Of a stretch of 45,612 nt of DNA, positions 18,807 through 25,271 are shown in pieces. The stretch is from a virus. A program made the position numbers and the translations under genes. Location: positions 1-45,612 of IMG/VR virus record IMGVR_UViG_3300037245_001139. One strand, 5' to 3'. Under the pieces are notes generated by a model, which searched no databases, was not told where the DNA came from, and was given only the letters and a program-made list of their open reading frames with translations. Every line of letters starts with the position of its first letter. Positions within the stretch are counted from its first letter, which is position 1.

Positions 18807-20996
18807 TTATTGTTGTTTAAAGAACCTTCCGTGTGTAGCTCTACTTATAAAGCTATCTAAAACTGTTTCTTTTGTAACCTCCTCTACTTTAATCTTAAAG
18901 TTTTGGTTCTTATGTAACAAAGTTAAACAAATAGATATAAAACGGTCAAAGTTATCAGTATCATTATAGTTAATAAGTTCATCTAAAAGAGGTATAGAAT
19001 CAATACTATGTAGGTTTAATGTACCATCTTCCCTTTCTTCTAATAACCAATCTCTTAGCATTAACATAAGCTCTTTCTTAATGGCAGTTGTCATATGAAT
19101 ACCATACTGACGATTTACCTTAGACTTTTCAGTTGCTTTAAGAATATCAGGAGTCTTACTTAACAAATGTAATGAATTTTTTTGTTCAAAGTACATTTTC
19201 ATTCCATTTCTTTCATTTTCATACATATCCTTACATCCATAATATATAAGAAGTTTACGTACGTTCTCATAATACATCTTAGCTAACTTAGGTCTAGCTG
19301 TATACTCAGCTACTATTTTATTAGTAAGAGTGTTTAAGATAAATGTTGAGCCAAGTGAACTACTTGATGAAGCTTCATCTTGGTCATAAGGGTCAGTACC
19401 TGCTACGTATAGACCATATGGTATCGCACCTGCTTGTTGTTGTGGGTGTTGCCATATCTCAATGCACCCTGTTGTGTCATCATCATTCTTAATGCCATAG
19501 TGACAAGGAACAAATGTATTATTAGAATTCCAAGATAGTGCAGAACCTTTTTCTTTTGATACCCAAGTAAGTTCACCACATTGGCTAGTGGAACTTGTTT
19601 TAGAACGTAATTGATTTCGATGAAGTTTAAGTTCAGCTGTAGGAAGTATACTGTTAGAACTGATTAGAAATGCCTCGCTAGGTGCTATAGGATTGTTTTG
19701 CATTTCATCAAACATTGCTTTTTTATTCTTAGAGTTAGCAATGTTTTCTCTTTTCTTTAAAATGTCTACCATAGCAGCTTCTTGATCTATTATACCATTG
19801 CCATCTCTGTATTCATCAAGTCTCATTTGATAAGGTACAAAATAACCTATGCTAGAACTTTCTTCCCATATATCATCAAAAGATAAACAATCAAATGCAT
19901 CAGGGTTAAAAAATACCTCTTTAGCTTCAGATATAGCAGCTGCATCTCCTTGTCCACCAGTACCAGTCATCCATATAACTCCAAATTTATCAGCTCCTTC
20001 ATAGGTTGCATCTTTCATAGCACCTAAGATTGCAATAAGATTGTTTATAAAACCCATCTCCTCTAATACTACTAAGTTAGGTCCTGTACCATTACCTGCA
20101 AGAGGGTTATCAGCAAATGATCTATTGTGTATCTTAGAGCGACTACCTCTAGTTACCCAACCACCATTAAGTTTAATATCATATGCTGCTTCAACATATT
20201 TACCTGCTGCAAAAGTACCCCTGTATTGCTTACTTAATGGACTAGGATAATATATCCCATTAATAACAACAGAGCCTGGAAGATTGTCTAATCCAAGTTG
20301 AGATTTAGATAGTAAATCTTTAGTATATTTAGCATCAATGGCTCCTACTAAAGTTTCACTTGATAATGGTTGTTTATCTTTAATAGCTTGTAAGTATACA
20401 TCATAATCAGTAGCTGCATCAAATAAAAAGTTATGATTAATCATACCATTGCTAGCAAACATAGATTTACCAATACGACGTGTTTCTAAATCACATACAT
20501 TTGATGCTGTGTTCTTAAATAAAGCTTTACCTAAGTTTTTAGAATGTTCTTTACGAATATAAGCTCTTAAAGGGGTGTACTTCTTTAAAGTTTTCATGTC
20601 CCCATTAACAAACTCAGTCTTAGTTATCTTTTTACGTTTTATAAAACTTGATAAAAGAGAATTATCTTCTTCTACCATCTTAACCCATCTAGAACAAGTG
20701 TATTCATTATCTAACTCAAATCCTGAAAAACCTTTTGCTTCCATATATACATAAGCTTTTTCCCACTCTACGTCTCTAAGATGAGGTCTACCTACAGATT
20801 TAGTTTTAGCACCATTAACATGCATTAATATACGACCTGCATTAATATAAAAATATAGTGGTCCAGGCATCCATTTACCTTCAAACCAATAACCTTCAAT
20901 ACAGCGTCTTTTAATCTTTTTCCAATAATCTTTATATTTTATTGATAAAGGATGATGTTCTTCAATGTCGTGTATAAAGTTTTTAATGTTTACCAT
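18807..20996 (-). CDS. terL: Terminase large subunit (TerL), 729 aa
   Basis: The ATPase motor part shows a Walker A-like ETRRIGKS (residues about 171-178), a Walker B with catalytic Glu in VVLEE (309-313) and a coupling motif in MTGTGG (about 344). The nuclease part begins with GTDPYD (533-538), whose Asp would bind metal in the RNase H-like fold, and further Asp residues occur near SIDSIPLLDEL. TerL pumps DNA into the head and cuts concatemers. I chose ATG 20996 rather than TTG 21059 because the longer form would read 77 bases into the upstream HU-like gene; with the ATG the overlap is 14 bases. The length fits crAss-like TerL. Confidence 0.88.
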   Translation of the reverse strand: MVNIKNFIHDIEEHHPLSIKYKDYWKKIKRRCIEGYWFEGKWMPGPLYFYINAGRILMHVNGAKTKSVGRPHLRDVEWEKAYVYMEAKGFSGFELDNEYTCSRWVKMVEEDNSLLSSFIKRKKITKTEFVNGDMKTLKKYTPLRAYIRKEHSKNLGKALFKNTASNVCDLETRRIGKSMFASNGMINHNFLFDAATDYDVYLQAIKDKQPLSSETLVGAIDAKYTKDLLSKSQLGLDNLPGSVVINGIYYPSPLSKQYRGTFAAGKYVEAAYDIKLNGGWVTRGSRSKIHNRSFADNPLAGNGTGPNLVVLEEMGFINNLIAILGAMKDATYEGADKFGVIWMTGTGGQGDAAAISEAKEVFFNPDAFDCLSFDDIWEESSSIGYFVPYQMRLDEYRDGNGIIDQEAAMVDILKKRENIANSKNKKAMFDEMQNNPIAPSEAFLISSNSILPTAELKLHRNQLRSKTSSTSQCGELTWVSKEKGSALSWNSNNTFVPCHYGIKNDDDTTGCIEIWQHPQQQAGAIPYGLYVAGTDPYDQDEASSSSSLGSTFILNTLTNKIVAEYTARPKLAKMYYENVRKLLIYYGCKDMYENERNGMKMYFEQKNSLHLLSKTPDILKATEKSKVNRQYGIHMTTAIKKELMLMLRDWLLEEREDGTLNLHSIDSIPLLDELINYNDTDNFDRFISICLTLLHKNQNFKIKVEEVTKETVLDSFISRATHGRFFKQQ

Positions 20997-21180
20997 TCTT
21001 AACTCTTTTTTTAGTACTCTCTCTAACTTGGAAAGATCCAAGGTATTGCAATCTAACAAATTCTTCGTCGCCTTTCTCTATAATAGAACGTAAAAACTTA
21101 AACTCTGACTCACACACCTTACGAACTTCATCTTGACTTAACTCATGCTGTTCAGCCATTTGTTTATAAAACTTTTTCAT
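20983..21180 (-). CDS. Truncated HU/IHF-like protein, 65 aa
   Basis: The helix-turn-helix-strand order (LSQDEVRKVCESEFKFLRSIIEKGDEEFVRLQYLGSFQVRESTKKRV) matches the first half of HU/IHF, with the hallmark LGSFQVRE where HU has GFGTFEVRE. The DNA-clamping beta arm and last helix are missing, since HU is about 90 residues. crAss-like phages are known to encode IHF-like subunits. The gene overlaps terL, so it may be coupled to packaging. It could bind DNA as a minimal dimer or act as a packaging accessory. Moderate confidence in the fold, low in the role. Confidence 0.55.
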   Translation of the reverse strand: MKKFYKQMAEQHELSQDEVRKVCESEFKFLRSIIEKGDEEFVRLQYLGSFQVRESTKKRVKNGKH

Positions 21181-21255
21181 AACTTCTATTCAATGGATGT
21201 AATATGTCATACACCATACACCATACTAATACACCACACCTGTCTACCTAGCTCT
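21181..21255. repeat. AC-rich short repeats in intergenic gap
   Basis: The 75-base gap upstream of the HU-like gene contains several imperfect copies of a heptamer of the form ACACCAT (about 21210-21240). It could be a binding or packaging recognition site next to terL, but nothing else supports that. Confidence 0.4.
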
Positions 21256-21807
21256 CTATATATCTCCTCTATCACTTAGTGAGTCTTTAATATCTCCTTT
21301 GTTAGAACTTTGGTCCTCCTGATCAACTAACACTCTAGCCTTGTTATAAAGCTCATACAGTTTATATGTATTAGCCATCATCTTATCTAAAGTATCTACT
21401 GTACCGCCTACATAACCACGTTCAGTAAGCTCTCCAAGCTCATAAGGTGTACGCTTAATAAACCTATCTCTTTCTATCAGTTTCTCTTCAATTCCAGTAA
21501 GAGTTCTCTTAGCTGCTGTAGTATTAGTTTTAATATAGAATTCAGTAAGTTCAGTTATAAGTGATTCATGTGTTTCATGATATGGTGACCCCATAACATC
21601 ATTAAAGATTAAGTTAATCTTTTCATCTTCCTCTAAGTTAAAGTATTCGCTTGAACGATCCCATATAAGTCTAATACACCATGCAATCTTACTTGAGTTA
21701 GATTTACCTCTTGTCTTATCTGAAGTGTATAGTTTTTTATACGGACCAGCTGCTTTAGCTTGAGGGTATACCTCCCAATAATTGTTATCTATATCTTCAA
21801 GTGTCAT
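21256..21807 (-). CDS. Possible small terminase or packaging accessory, 183 aa
   Basis: A soluble, mainly helical protein with acidic and basic patches. It contains DKTRGKSNSSKIAWCIRLIWD near the N-terminus and TNTTAAKRTLTGIEEKLIERDRFIKR in the middle. It lies two genes upstream of terL, where small terminase subunits are commonly encoded, and its length fits. I see no clear helix-turn-helix. The C-terminus is hydrophilic (DQEDQSSNKGDIKDSLSDRGDI). I do not recognise the family, so the small-terminase idea rests on position alone. Confidence 0.4.
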   Translation of the reverse strand: MTLEDIDNNYWEVYPQAKAAGPYKKLYTSDKTRGKSNSSKIAWCIRLIWDRSSEYFNLEEDEKINLIFNDVMGSPYHETHESLITELTEFYIKTNTTAAKRTLTGIEEKLIERDRFIKRTPYELGELTERGYVGGTVDTLDKMMANTYKLYELYNKARVLVDQEDQSSNKGDIKDSLSDRGDI

Positions 21808-21810
21808 TAT

Positions 21811-21960
21811 CTACCATTTATTAGTTGGACATGTTGAACTACTAAAACTTGCTTTAATTTTCATAAAGCAACCACAACCTCCTTTAGAACTATCACATCG
21901 TCCTGTAGAAGCCTTGTATATAGGACAACTTTTACATATAGCAAGACGTTTATCTAACAT
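21811..21960 (-). CDS. Cys-rich mini-protein, 49 aa
   Basis: The frame reads MLDKRLAICKSCPIY at the start, then CDSSKGGCGCF in the middle and STCPTNKW at the end. Six Cys and the CxxC plus CxC spacing suggest one or two zinc sites. I recall small 'CxxCP...CGCF..K...CP..KW' proteins as frequent in Bacteroidota phages. The start at 21960 overlaps the end of the upstream coiled-coil gene by 11 bases and the stop lies 3 bases before the 183-residue gene, which fits an operon. Confidence 0.65.
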   Translation of the reverse strand: MLDKRLAICKSCPIYKASTGRCDSSKGGCGCFMKIKASFSSSTCPTNKW

Positions 21961-22159
21961 TTCCGATCGTTCCTTCCAATTCATATATCTTTTTAATTAA
22001 GTTAGCTCTTCGTACAGTCCATTGTCTTATTTGAGCTTGACGTGTTTCCATATCTCCTTCTAAATCAACTTTAGGTGGTGTATGAGATTTTAATTCTTGT
22101 TGAAAGAACTTTAACTTTGAAGTTAACTCTTTCTTATCTCTTCTATCTTTCCTATTCAT
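21950..22159 (-). CDS. Small basic coiled-coil protein, 69 aa
   Basis: The N-terminus is strongly basic (MNRKDRRDKKELTSKLKFF). It is followed by heptad-like helices broken near the middle by THTPP-type residues, then RRANLIKKIYELEGTIGNVR. No Cys, signal or membrane segment is present. It overlaps both neighbours by 8-11 bases, so it is translated within the leading part of the minus-strand operon. Function unknown; it might form a dimer that binds nucleic acid or serve as an adaptor. Confidence 0.55.
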   Translation of the reverse strand: MNRKDRRDKKELTSKLKFFQQELKSHTPPKVDLEGDMETRQAQIRQWTVRRANLIKKIYELEGTIGNVR

Positions 22160-22493
22160 AATTAAACTTAAAGGTTAATGAACTCTGAGGTATGAGTTTA
22201 GGATTGATTGTATTGTTTACTATAACTTTCTTTGCAATAAGACTTTTCTTATAGTTGTTCATACCTTGTTTAGTTAAACCAAGTTTGTTTCGTATCTCTA
22301 TTAAACTTTTAGAACTTAAAACAAGTTCAGATATATAAGGTTCTTTAACTCCTGCAGTTTGCATATTCATAGCCTTATTTAATATAGCGCTGGTTAACTC
22401 AATCTCTTTATCGGTTAACTTTAAACCTCCATTCCAAGCTATAAGCCATAGTTTTATATGAGATTCTTTATTTACTCGTGCTGTTAATTCCAT
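22152..22493 (-). CDS. Winged-helix-like DNA-binding protein, 113 aa
   Basis: Residues about 55-95 (LSSKSLIEIRNKLGLTKQGMNNYKKSLIAKKVI) read as a helix-turn-helix followed by a wing (NNTINPKLIP), as in MarR/RepA-like winged helices. The N-terminal part (LTDKEIELTSAILNKAMNM) is a preceding helix pair. The next gene upstream has the same plan (STKRKEHLVELGITQQAYTNSITRLKQHGIL), so the two may be paralogues. The likely role is a transcription or replication regulator acting at the divergent control region; which genes it controls is unknown. Confidence 0.6.
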   Translation of the reverse strand: MELTARVNKESHIKLWLIAWNGGLKLTDKEIELTSAILNKAMNMQTAGVKEPYISELVLSSKSLIEIRNKLGLTKQGMNNYKKSLIAKKVIVNNTINPKLIPQSSLTFKFNYE

Positions 22494-22758
22494 GTATTTC
22501 TATGTTTATGTCTTCGTGTTTAGTGTTGATAAACACTCCTAAGTTAATAATATATATACCCCTTTGTGCTGATGTAAGAATTCCATGTTGTTTAAGTCTT
22601 GTTATACTATTAGTATAAGCTTGTTGAGTTATGCCAAGTTCCACCAAGTGCTCTTTACGTTTGGTGGAACTTAGGTAGACTTTGGTGCCAAGTTTAAAAA
22701 GCAGGTTTAAGACTTTAAGATCTGTGGGCCTACATAGATTCTTTACAGCATTAAGCAT
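22468..22758 (-). CDS. Winged-helix-like DNA-binding protein, 96 aa
   Basis: Start chosen at ATG 22758. A longer frame to 22887 would overlap the co-chaperonin gene by over 100 bases and adds a non-conserved, hydrophobic stretch. The protein contains a helix-turn-helix (KEHLVELGITQQAYTNSITRLKQHGILT) and a wing that ends in GIYIINLGVF, resembling the C-terminal winged helix of plasmid or phage replication and transcription regulators. It overlaps the next gene by 26 bases. It may be a regulator of this block together with its neighbour. Its target is not identifiable from the sequence. Confidence 0.6.
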   Translation of the reverse strand: MLNAVKNLCRPTDLKVLNLLFKLGTKVYLSSTKRKEHLVELGITQQAYTNSITRLKQHGILTSAQRGIYIINLGVFINTKHEDINIEIHGINSTSK

Positions 22759-22777
22759 GGGGATAATATGTTGCTTA

Positions 22778-23068
22778 TCAACGAACAAACTTTCCTGTGA
22801 TTTCAGATTCACGAATGATATAATAAGGAGTTGGAGTATCCAAGTCAACAATGATGTAACCTCTACTATTAGCAAGGATTGAATCACCTGGAGATGTAAA
22901 CCTTACTTGGTCTCCAACAGCTACAACTGTAAGAGGTTTGCCTGCTTCTAACCAGTCTTTACGTTTTTGTTCTTTAGCCCCATCTGGTAAGATGATGTCT
23001 GATTTGTAAGCTTCTTCTGGAACTTCGATTAATACGAAAGTACCTTGTGGTACGAATTTCTTTTTCAT
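22778..23068 (-). CDS. GroES-like co-chaperonin, 96 aa
   Basis: Length and plan match Cpn10/GroES: an N-terminal strand with FVPQGTFVLIEVPEE, a mobile-loop region with KSDIILPDGA (GroES has a similar K.GGIVLT loop), a central VVAVGDQVRF (GroES: VGDIVIF) and a C-terminal YYIIRESEI (GroES: LIMSESDI). Phage co-chaperonins such as T4 gp31 replace or modify host GroES so that GroEL can fold the capsid protein. This is the first gene of the minus-strand late block, directly beside the divergent promoter region, as expected for a helper of capsid folding. An insertion at KEQKRKDWLEAGKP is unusual. Confidence 0.7.
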   Translation of the reverse strand: MKKKFVPQGTFVLIEVPEEAYKSDIILPDGAKEQKRKDWLEAGKPLTVVAVGDQVRFTSPGDSILANSRGYIIVDLDTPTPYYIIRESEITGKFVR

Positions 23069-23262
23069 GTTAGTTATTGTTTAGTGCAAGATAGGATATT
23101 TTTATACACTTTCATAGTGTACTTAGAAACTTGTATATTTTTTTATGAAAAAAAAATGTGAGAGATATATTTCGTTGGGCACCTATACTCTTACTCCTCC
23201 TAAGTTTTAGCATGTTCGGGGTGTCCCGTATAATCCATGTATAACAGTTAAATACTATCATT
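23069..23262. promoter_or_regulatory. Divergent promoter and control region
   Basis: The 194-base gap separates the minus block (starting with the GroES-like gene) from the plus block, so both must start here. On the plus strand there is a perfect TATAAT at 23229-23234 with a weak TTTAGC 17 bases before it. The spacer holds the palindrome CGGG-GTGT-CCCG (23217-23228), a possible operator. A second hairpin, TACACT/AGTGTA, lies at about 23113-23129. A run of A/T precedes the GroES gene. Whether host sigma factors or a phage polymerase read these is unknown, and Bacteroidota hosts usually prefer a different -10 form (TAnnTTTG). Confidence 0.5.
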
Positions 23263-23661
23263 ATGGCTATTTTATTCAAAGTTGAACGTGTAAACTTGTG
23301 TACAGCAAAAGATGCGAAGAATCACGCTATCTGTACTTATAGTAACCTGTCGAAAGTTAAACAACCTATCTTAGATGGTTCAGGTAAACCTACTGGTAAG
23401 TTTCGTCTTGTCGAAAAGACAAACTACTTTAGTACTGGGATTGATAAGGCAACTTATACGATGTATAATGAAGCTTTAGAAGCTGATGAAGTTCTTGTCG
23501 AAAAAGGTGAAGAACCAATTGGTCTATCTGAACAGTTTGATATGTTTCATGCAACTCATAACCCGAAAGGTAATTGGATTGTCATCGTGCTTGAGAACAA
23601 CTACGTCAATAAAGATGGAGAAGAAGTTGTTGGTCGTACCAATTGGTTGACATTAAAATAA
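23263..23661 (+). CDS. Unknown protein at head of early block, 132 aa
   Basis: The first gene of the plus block. It is soluble with alternating strands: MAILFKVERVNLCTAKDAKNHAICTY at the start, KFRLVEKTNYFSTGIDKATYTMYNEALEADEVLVEKGEEP in the middle and NWIVIVLENNYVNKDGEEVVGRTNWLTLK at the end. I do not recognise the family. It is followed at once by a strong terminator, so it may be a small separate transcript made early at high level. Possible roles include a host-takeover or regulatory protein, without direct support. Confidence 0.55.
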   Translation: MAILFKVERVNLCTAKDAKNHAICTYSNLSKVKQPILDGSGKPTGKFRLVEKTNYFSTGIDKATYTMYNEALEADEVLVEKGEEPIGLSEQFDMFHATHNPKGNWIVIVLENNYVNKDGEEVVGRTNWLTLK

Positions 23662-23665
23662 CGTT

Positions 23666-23695
23666 ATAGAAGGGGTAACCCTTCTATTTCGTTTT
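23666..23695 (+). terminator. Rho-independent terminator
   Basis: A perfect stem of 9 bp (ATAGAAGGG/CCCTTCTAT) with a GTAA loop starts 5 bases after the stop of the first plus gene and is followed by a T-rich run (TTCGTTTT). It should end the first early transcript, which isolates the 132-residue gene. Confidence 0.85.
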
Positions 23696-23952
23696 GTCTG
23701 TTCTGACTAACAGCGGACCGAGGTGTTATGTGCTGTGTTACGTCGTGTGTTACGTCGGGAATAAGACTCCAAGACTTAGGTTTCGATTTGTGTGAAGATA
23801 TAGGTGTTGGGCACTCAAAACCAAACCCTTAGACTTAGTTTTTAAAACTTAGTGGAACTTGAGTAGTAATAATATATGGCTTTCTTAGACTTCATTAGTC
23901 TAAGCAACCTTACTTTTAAAAACAATCAATCAACCTTTAATCATAAAACTAT
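23696..23952. other. Intergenic region with 12-bp tandem repeat and hairpins
   Basis: About 260 bases without a coding frame I would call a gene. The left part (23701-23760) is more G+C-rich than its surroundings and holds a perfect tandem repeat. Further on lies a perfect 7-bp hairpin CTTAGAC/GTCTAAG at about 23885-23905, and three more copies of the short word ACTTAG. It may contain a promoter for the lipoprotein gene or a phage origin. Confidence 0.5.
23734..23757 (+). repeat. Perfect 12-bp tandem repeat
   Basis: Two adjacent copies of TGTGTTACGTCG, with a degenerate third copy just upstream (GTGTTATGTGC, about 23723-23733). Such iteron-like repeats between early genes often serve as binding sites of initiator or repressor proteins. 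No direct evidence of function is present. Confidence 0.85.
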
Positions 23953-24228
23953 ATGAAGTATTTATACAACAATACGTCAAAAAAAGCGGTCGTTATCGCT
24001 TTGTACACTGTATTATTTGGCTTACTATTAGTAGGTCAAATGAGTTGCACAGCTCCTTCTAAAACAAAGCTTGAAACAGGAGAGAACTCTCTCTTCCTGT
24101 GCAAGTTTGTTGACTCAACAGGAGTAACAACAAATACAACTGTCTTCCAAAGAGACAGCTTGTACAAGGCTGGCGATACACTAACGAATTCCAAGTATGG
24201 TACTTGGATAGTGATGAGAAAGAGATGA
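23953..24228 (+). CDS. Putative lipoprotein, 91 aa
   Basis: The N-terminus has a Lys-containing n-region (NNTSKK) and a hydrophobic core (AVVIALYTVLFGLLLVGQM), followed by SC at residues 31-32, which would be the lipidated Cys of a signal peptidase II site. The -3 residue (Gln) is not ideal. The mature part is Thr/Lys-rich and ends in KYGTWIVMRKR. Phage-encoded small lipoproteins such as T5 Llp block receptors against superinfection, so this could be a superinfection exclusion factor, but no family is recognised. It is followed by the folded region at 24229-24527. Confidence 0.55.
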   Translation: MKYLYNNTSKKAVVIALYTVLFGLLLVGQMSCTAPSKTKLETGENSLFLCKFVDSTGVTTNTTVFQRDSLYKAGDTLTNSKYGTWIVMRKR

Positions 24229-24478
24229 CAAGTCTCAACAAAGTTCTACCAGAGTATCGGTTCGATTCCATTCTCTGGTACAATCACCTGCAAGTGTATA
24301 AACTGCAACTTAATGCAGAGGGAACAAATCCAGACAGGTGTCTGGTAGTTGATTGACTTTTCAATCACATGAATGTTTTACAGAATAAGCATTGTTCATA
24401 AGCTAGAACATATGAGACTTAAAGGAGAGGGTAGCGCCTCATACAACGGTACACATCCACCATAAGTGATGTACACCT
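24229..24478 (+). ncRNA. Candidate structured non-coding RNA
   Basis: No coding frame covers this stretch. It holds a dense series of inverted repeats. An 8-bp perfect stem TACCAGAG/CTCTGGTA (24247-24254 with 24273-24280) encloses GGTTCGATTCC (24259-24269), a match to the tRNA T-arm consensus. CACCTG pairs with CAGGTG around a CTGCA/TGCAG hairpin. Then come TGATTG/CAATCA, TATGAG/CTCATA and a bulged GTAC...GTAC hairpin. A terminator ends the region. The order of stems suggests a transcript of about 250 nt with a tRNA-like element, but no known RNA family is recognised. Confidence 0.45.
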
Positions 24479-24505
24479 AGACAAGTGTTTAAACTGTCTG
24501 TTTTT
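24479..24505 (+). terminator. Terminator closing the structured region
   Basis: Stem AGAC-AGT/ACT-GTCT with one bulged A and a 6-base loop, followed by GTTTTT. It fits a weak to moderate rho-independent terminator before the 86-residue gene. Confidence 0.65.
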
Positions 24506-24527
24506 ATAAACTTAAAAGAATACAAAG

Positions 24528-24788
24528 ATGAAAGATTTAAAAGATAAATTATTAAACCTTTATAGTCAAGCTATTGATAGTGGATTAAAAGAGTTTGAAT
24601 TAGAATACAATCAATTATTAGCAAAGACTATTAAAGATTGTATTAAGGATGGAAATGATTCTGTTTTCTTAGACATTGCTTTAGAAACTGAATATGAAAC
24701 GCAGTTTAACGCAATGGTGAGAATAAGAAAACAATACTTCGATTACGAAGAACATCAAAAGAGTATAATAGCTCTATGTTTGAACTAA
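24528..24788 (+). CDS. Unknown helical protein, 86 aa
   Basis: A soluble, mostly helical and acidic protein (MKDLKDKLLNLYSQAIDSGLKEFELEYNQ). It has no signal, membrane or metal motif, and I do not recognise a family. Its stop codon overlaps the first stem of the hammerhead-like element that follows, so the element lies in the mRNA between this gene and the next. Confidence 0.55.
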   Translation: MKDLKDKLLNLYSQAIDSGLKEFELEYNQLLAKTIKDCIKDGNDSVFLDIALETEYETQFNAMVRIRKQYFDYEEHQKSIIALCLN

Positions 24789-24821
24789 CCTCCAAAGAGT
24801 CGAAATGTTAGGTGTCAGGTT
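24787..24821 (+). ncRNA. Decayed or variant hammerhead-like element
   Basis: Stem I pairs AACCT (24787-24791) with AGGTT (24817-24821). The core reads CCAAAGA where the canonical element has CTGATGA, so two invariant positions (U4 to C, G5 to A) are changed. Stem II is reduced to GTC. GAA plus the 15.1 A follow at 24802-24805. Stem III keeps four (mostly G-U) pairs with a 3-base loop, and GTGT on its 3' side is the same as in the intact copy. The cleavage triplet is the classical GUC, with the cut before A24817. The following 16 bases are identical to those after the intact ribozyme, and the distance to the ATG is the same. Activity is doubtful. Confidence 0.5.
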
Positions 24822-24839
24822 TAATTTAAAGAGAAAGAA

Positions 24840-25040
24840 ATGGAGAAGTTAATAAAAAAGTACTTCCTTAATGAAGGAAGCAAGTTGGTGAAAGTTGGCC
24901 CTATTAATAACGGACAATGTGATGCTTGGTTTGAAGACGAAGCAGAAAACGTTCAGCACAGATGTGTTGAGCATAAAGACATTATAAGATATGAGATCAT
25001 CAATCTCACATCTGAACAACTTCAAAACTACAACTTTTAA
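24840..25040 (+). CDS. Small acidic paralogue A, 66 aa
   Basis: Starts 23 nt after the predicted cleavage position of the hammerhead-like element. Residues 3-49 (KLIKKYFLNEGSKLVKVGPINNG...AWFEDEAENVQHRCVEHKDII) align with the next gene's KLIKKYSLNKGSILIQLIPN...VWFRSGIDVQHRRIKFKDLI. The two are therefore tandem paralogues of unknown function. No membrane or metal motif is seen. It ends 3 bases before its paralogue. Confidence 0.6.
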   Translation: MEKLIKKYFLNEGSKLVKVGPINNGQCDAWFEDEAENVQHRCVEHKDIIRYEIINLTSEQLQNYNF

Positions 25041-25043
25041 GAG

Positions 25044-25271
25044 ATGGATATGGATATTATAGGAAGAATTCCAGCACAGGAAGTAAAGATAAAAATTAAA
25101 CGTAAACTTATAAAGAAATACTCCCTAAACAAAGGGAGTATTTTAATTCAACTTATACCAAATCAAGTTGAAAAAAGAAATAAAGTTTTAAACGTTTGGT
25201 TTAGAAGCGGAATAGACGTCCAACATAGAAGGATTAAGTTTAAAGACTTAATCGATTCAATCATAGACTAA
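25044..25271 (+). CDS. Small basic paralogue B, 75 aa
   Basis: Shares the plan of the preceding gene (LIKKY.LN.GS, then a strand, then W F and VQHR plus KD(I/L)I). It carries about 18 extra residues at the N-terminus (MDMDIIGRIPAQEVKIKIKR) and is more basic, whereas paralogue A is acidic. It probably arose by tandem duplication and then diverged in charge. Function unknown. Translation is probably coupled to A. Confidence 0.6.
   Translation: MDMDIIGRIPAQEVKIKIKRKLIKKYSLNKGSILIQLIPNQVEKRNKVLNVWFRSGIDVQHRRIKFKDLIDSIID

Noticed and set aside
20997-21059. Longer terminase start at TTG 21059
   Set aside because: It would read through most of the overlap with the HU-like gene, uses a rare start codon and adds a segment with no family match; ATG 20996 fits better.
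22759-22887. Longer winged-helix protein start at 22887
   Set aside because: It would overlap the GroES-like gene by over 100 bases and add a non-domain hydrophobic stretch; ATG 22758 gives a compact winged helix.
24247-24280. A complete tRNA gene
   Set aside because: Only an acceptor-like stem and a T-arm-like loop are present; no D arm or anticodon arm can be found, and the 5' stem strand is directly beside the T-arm.
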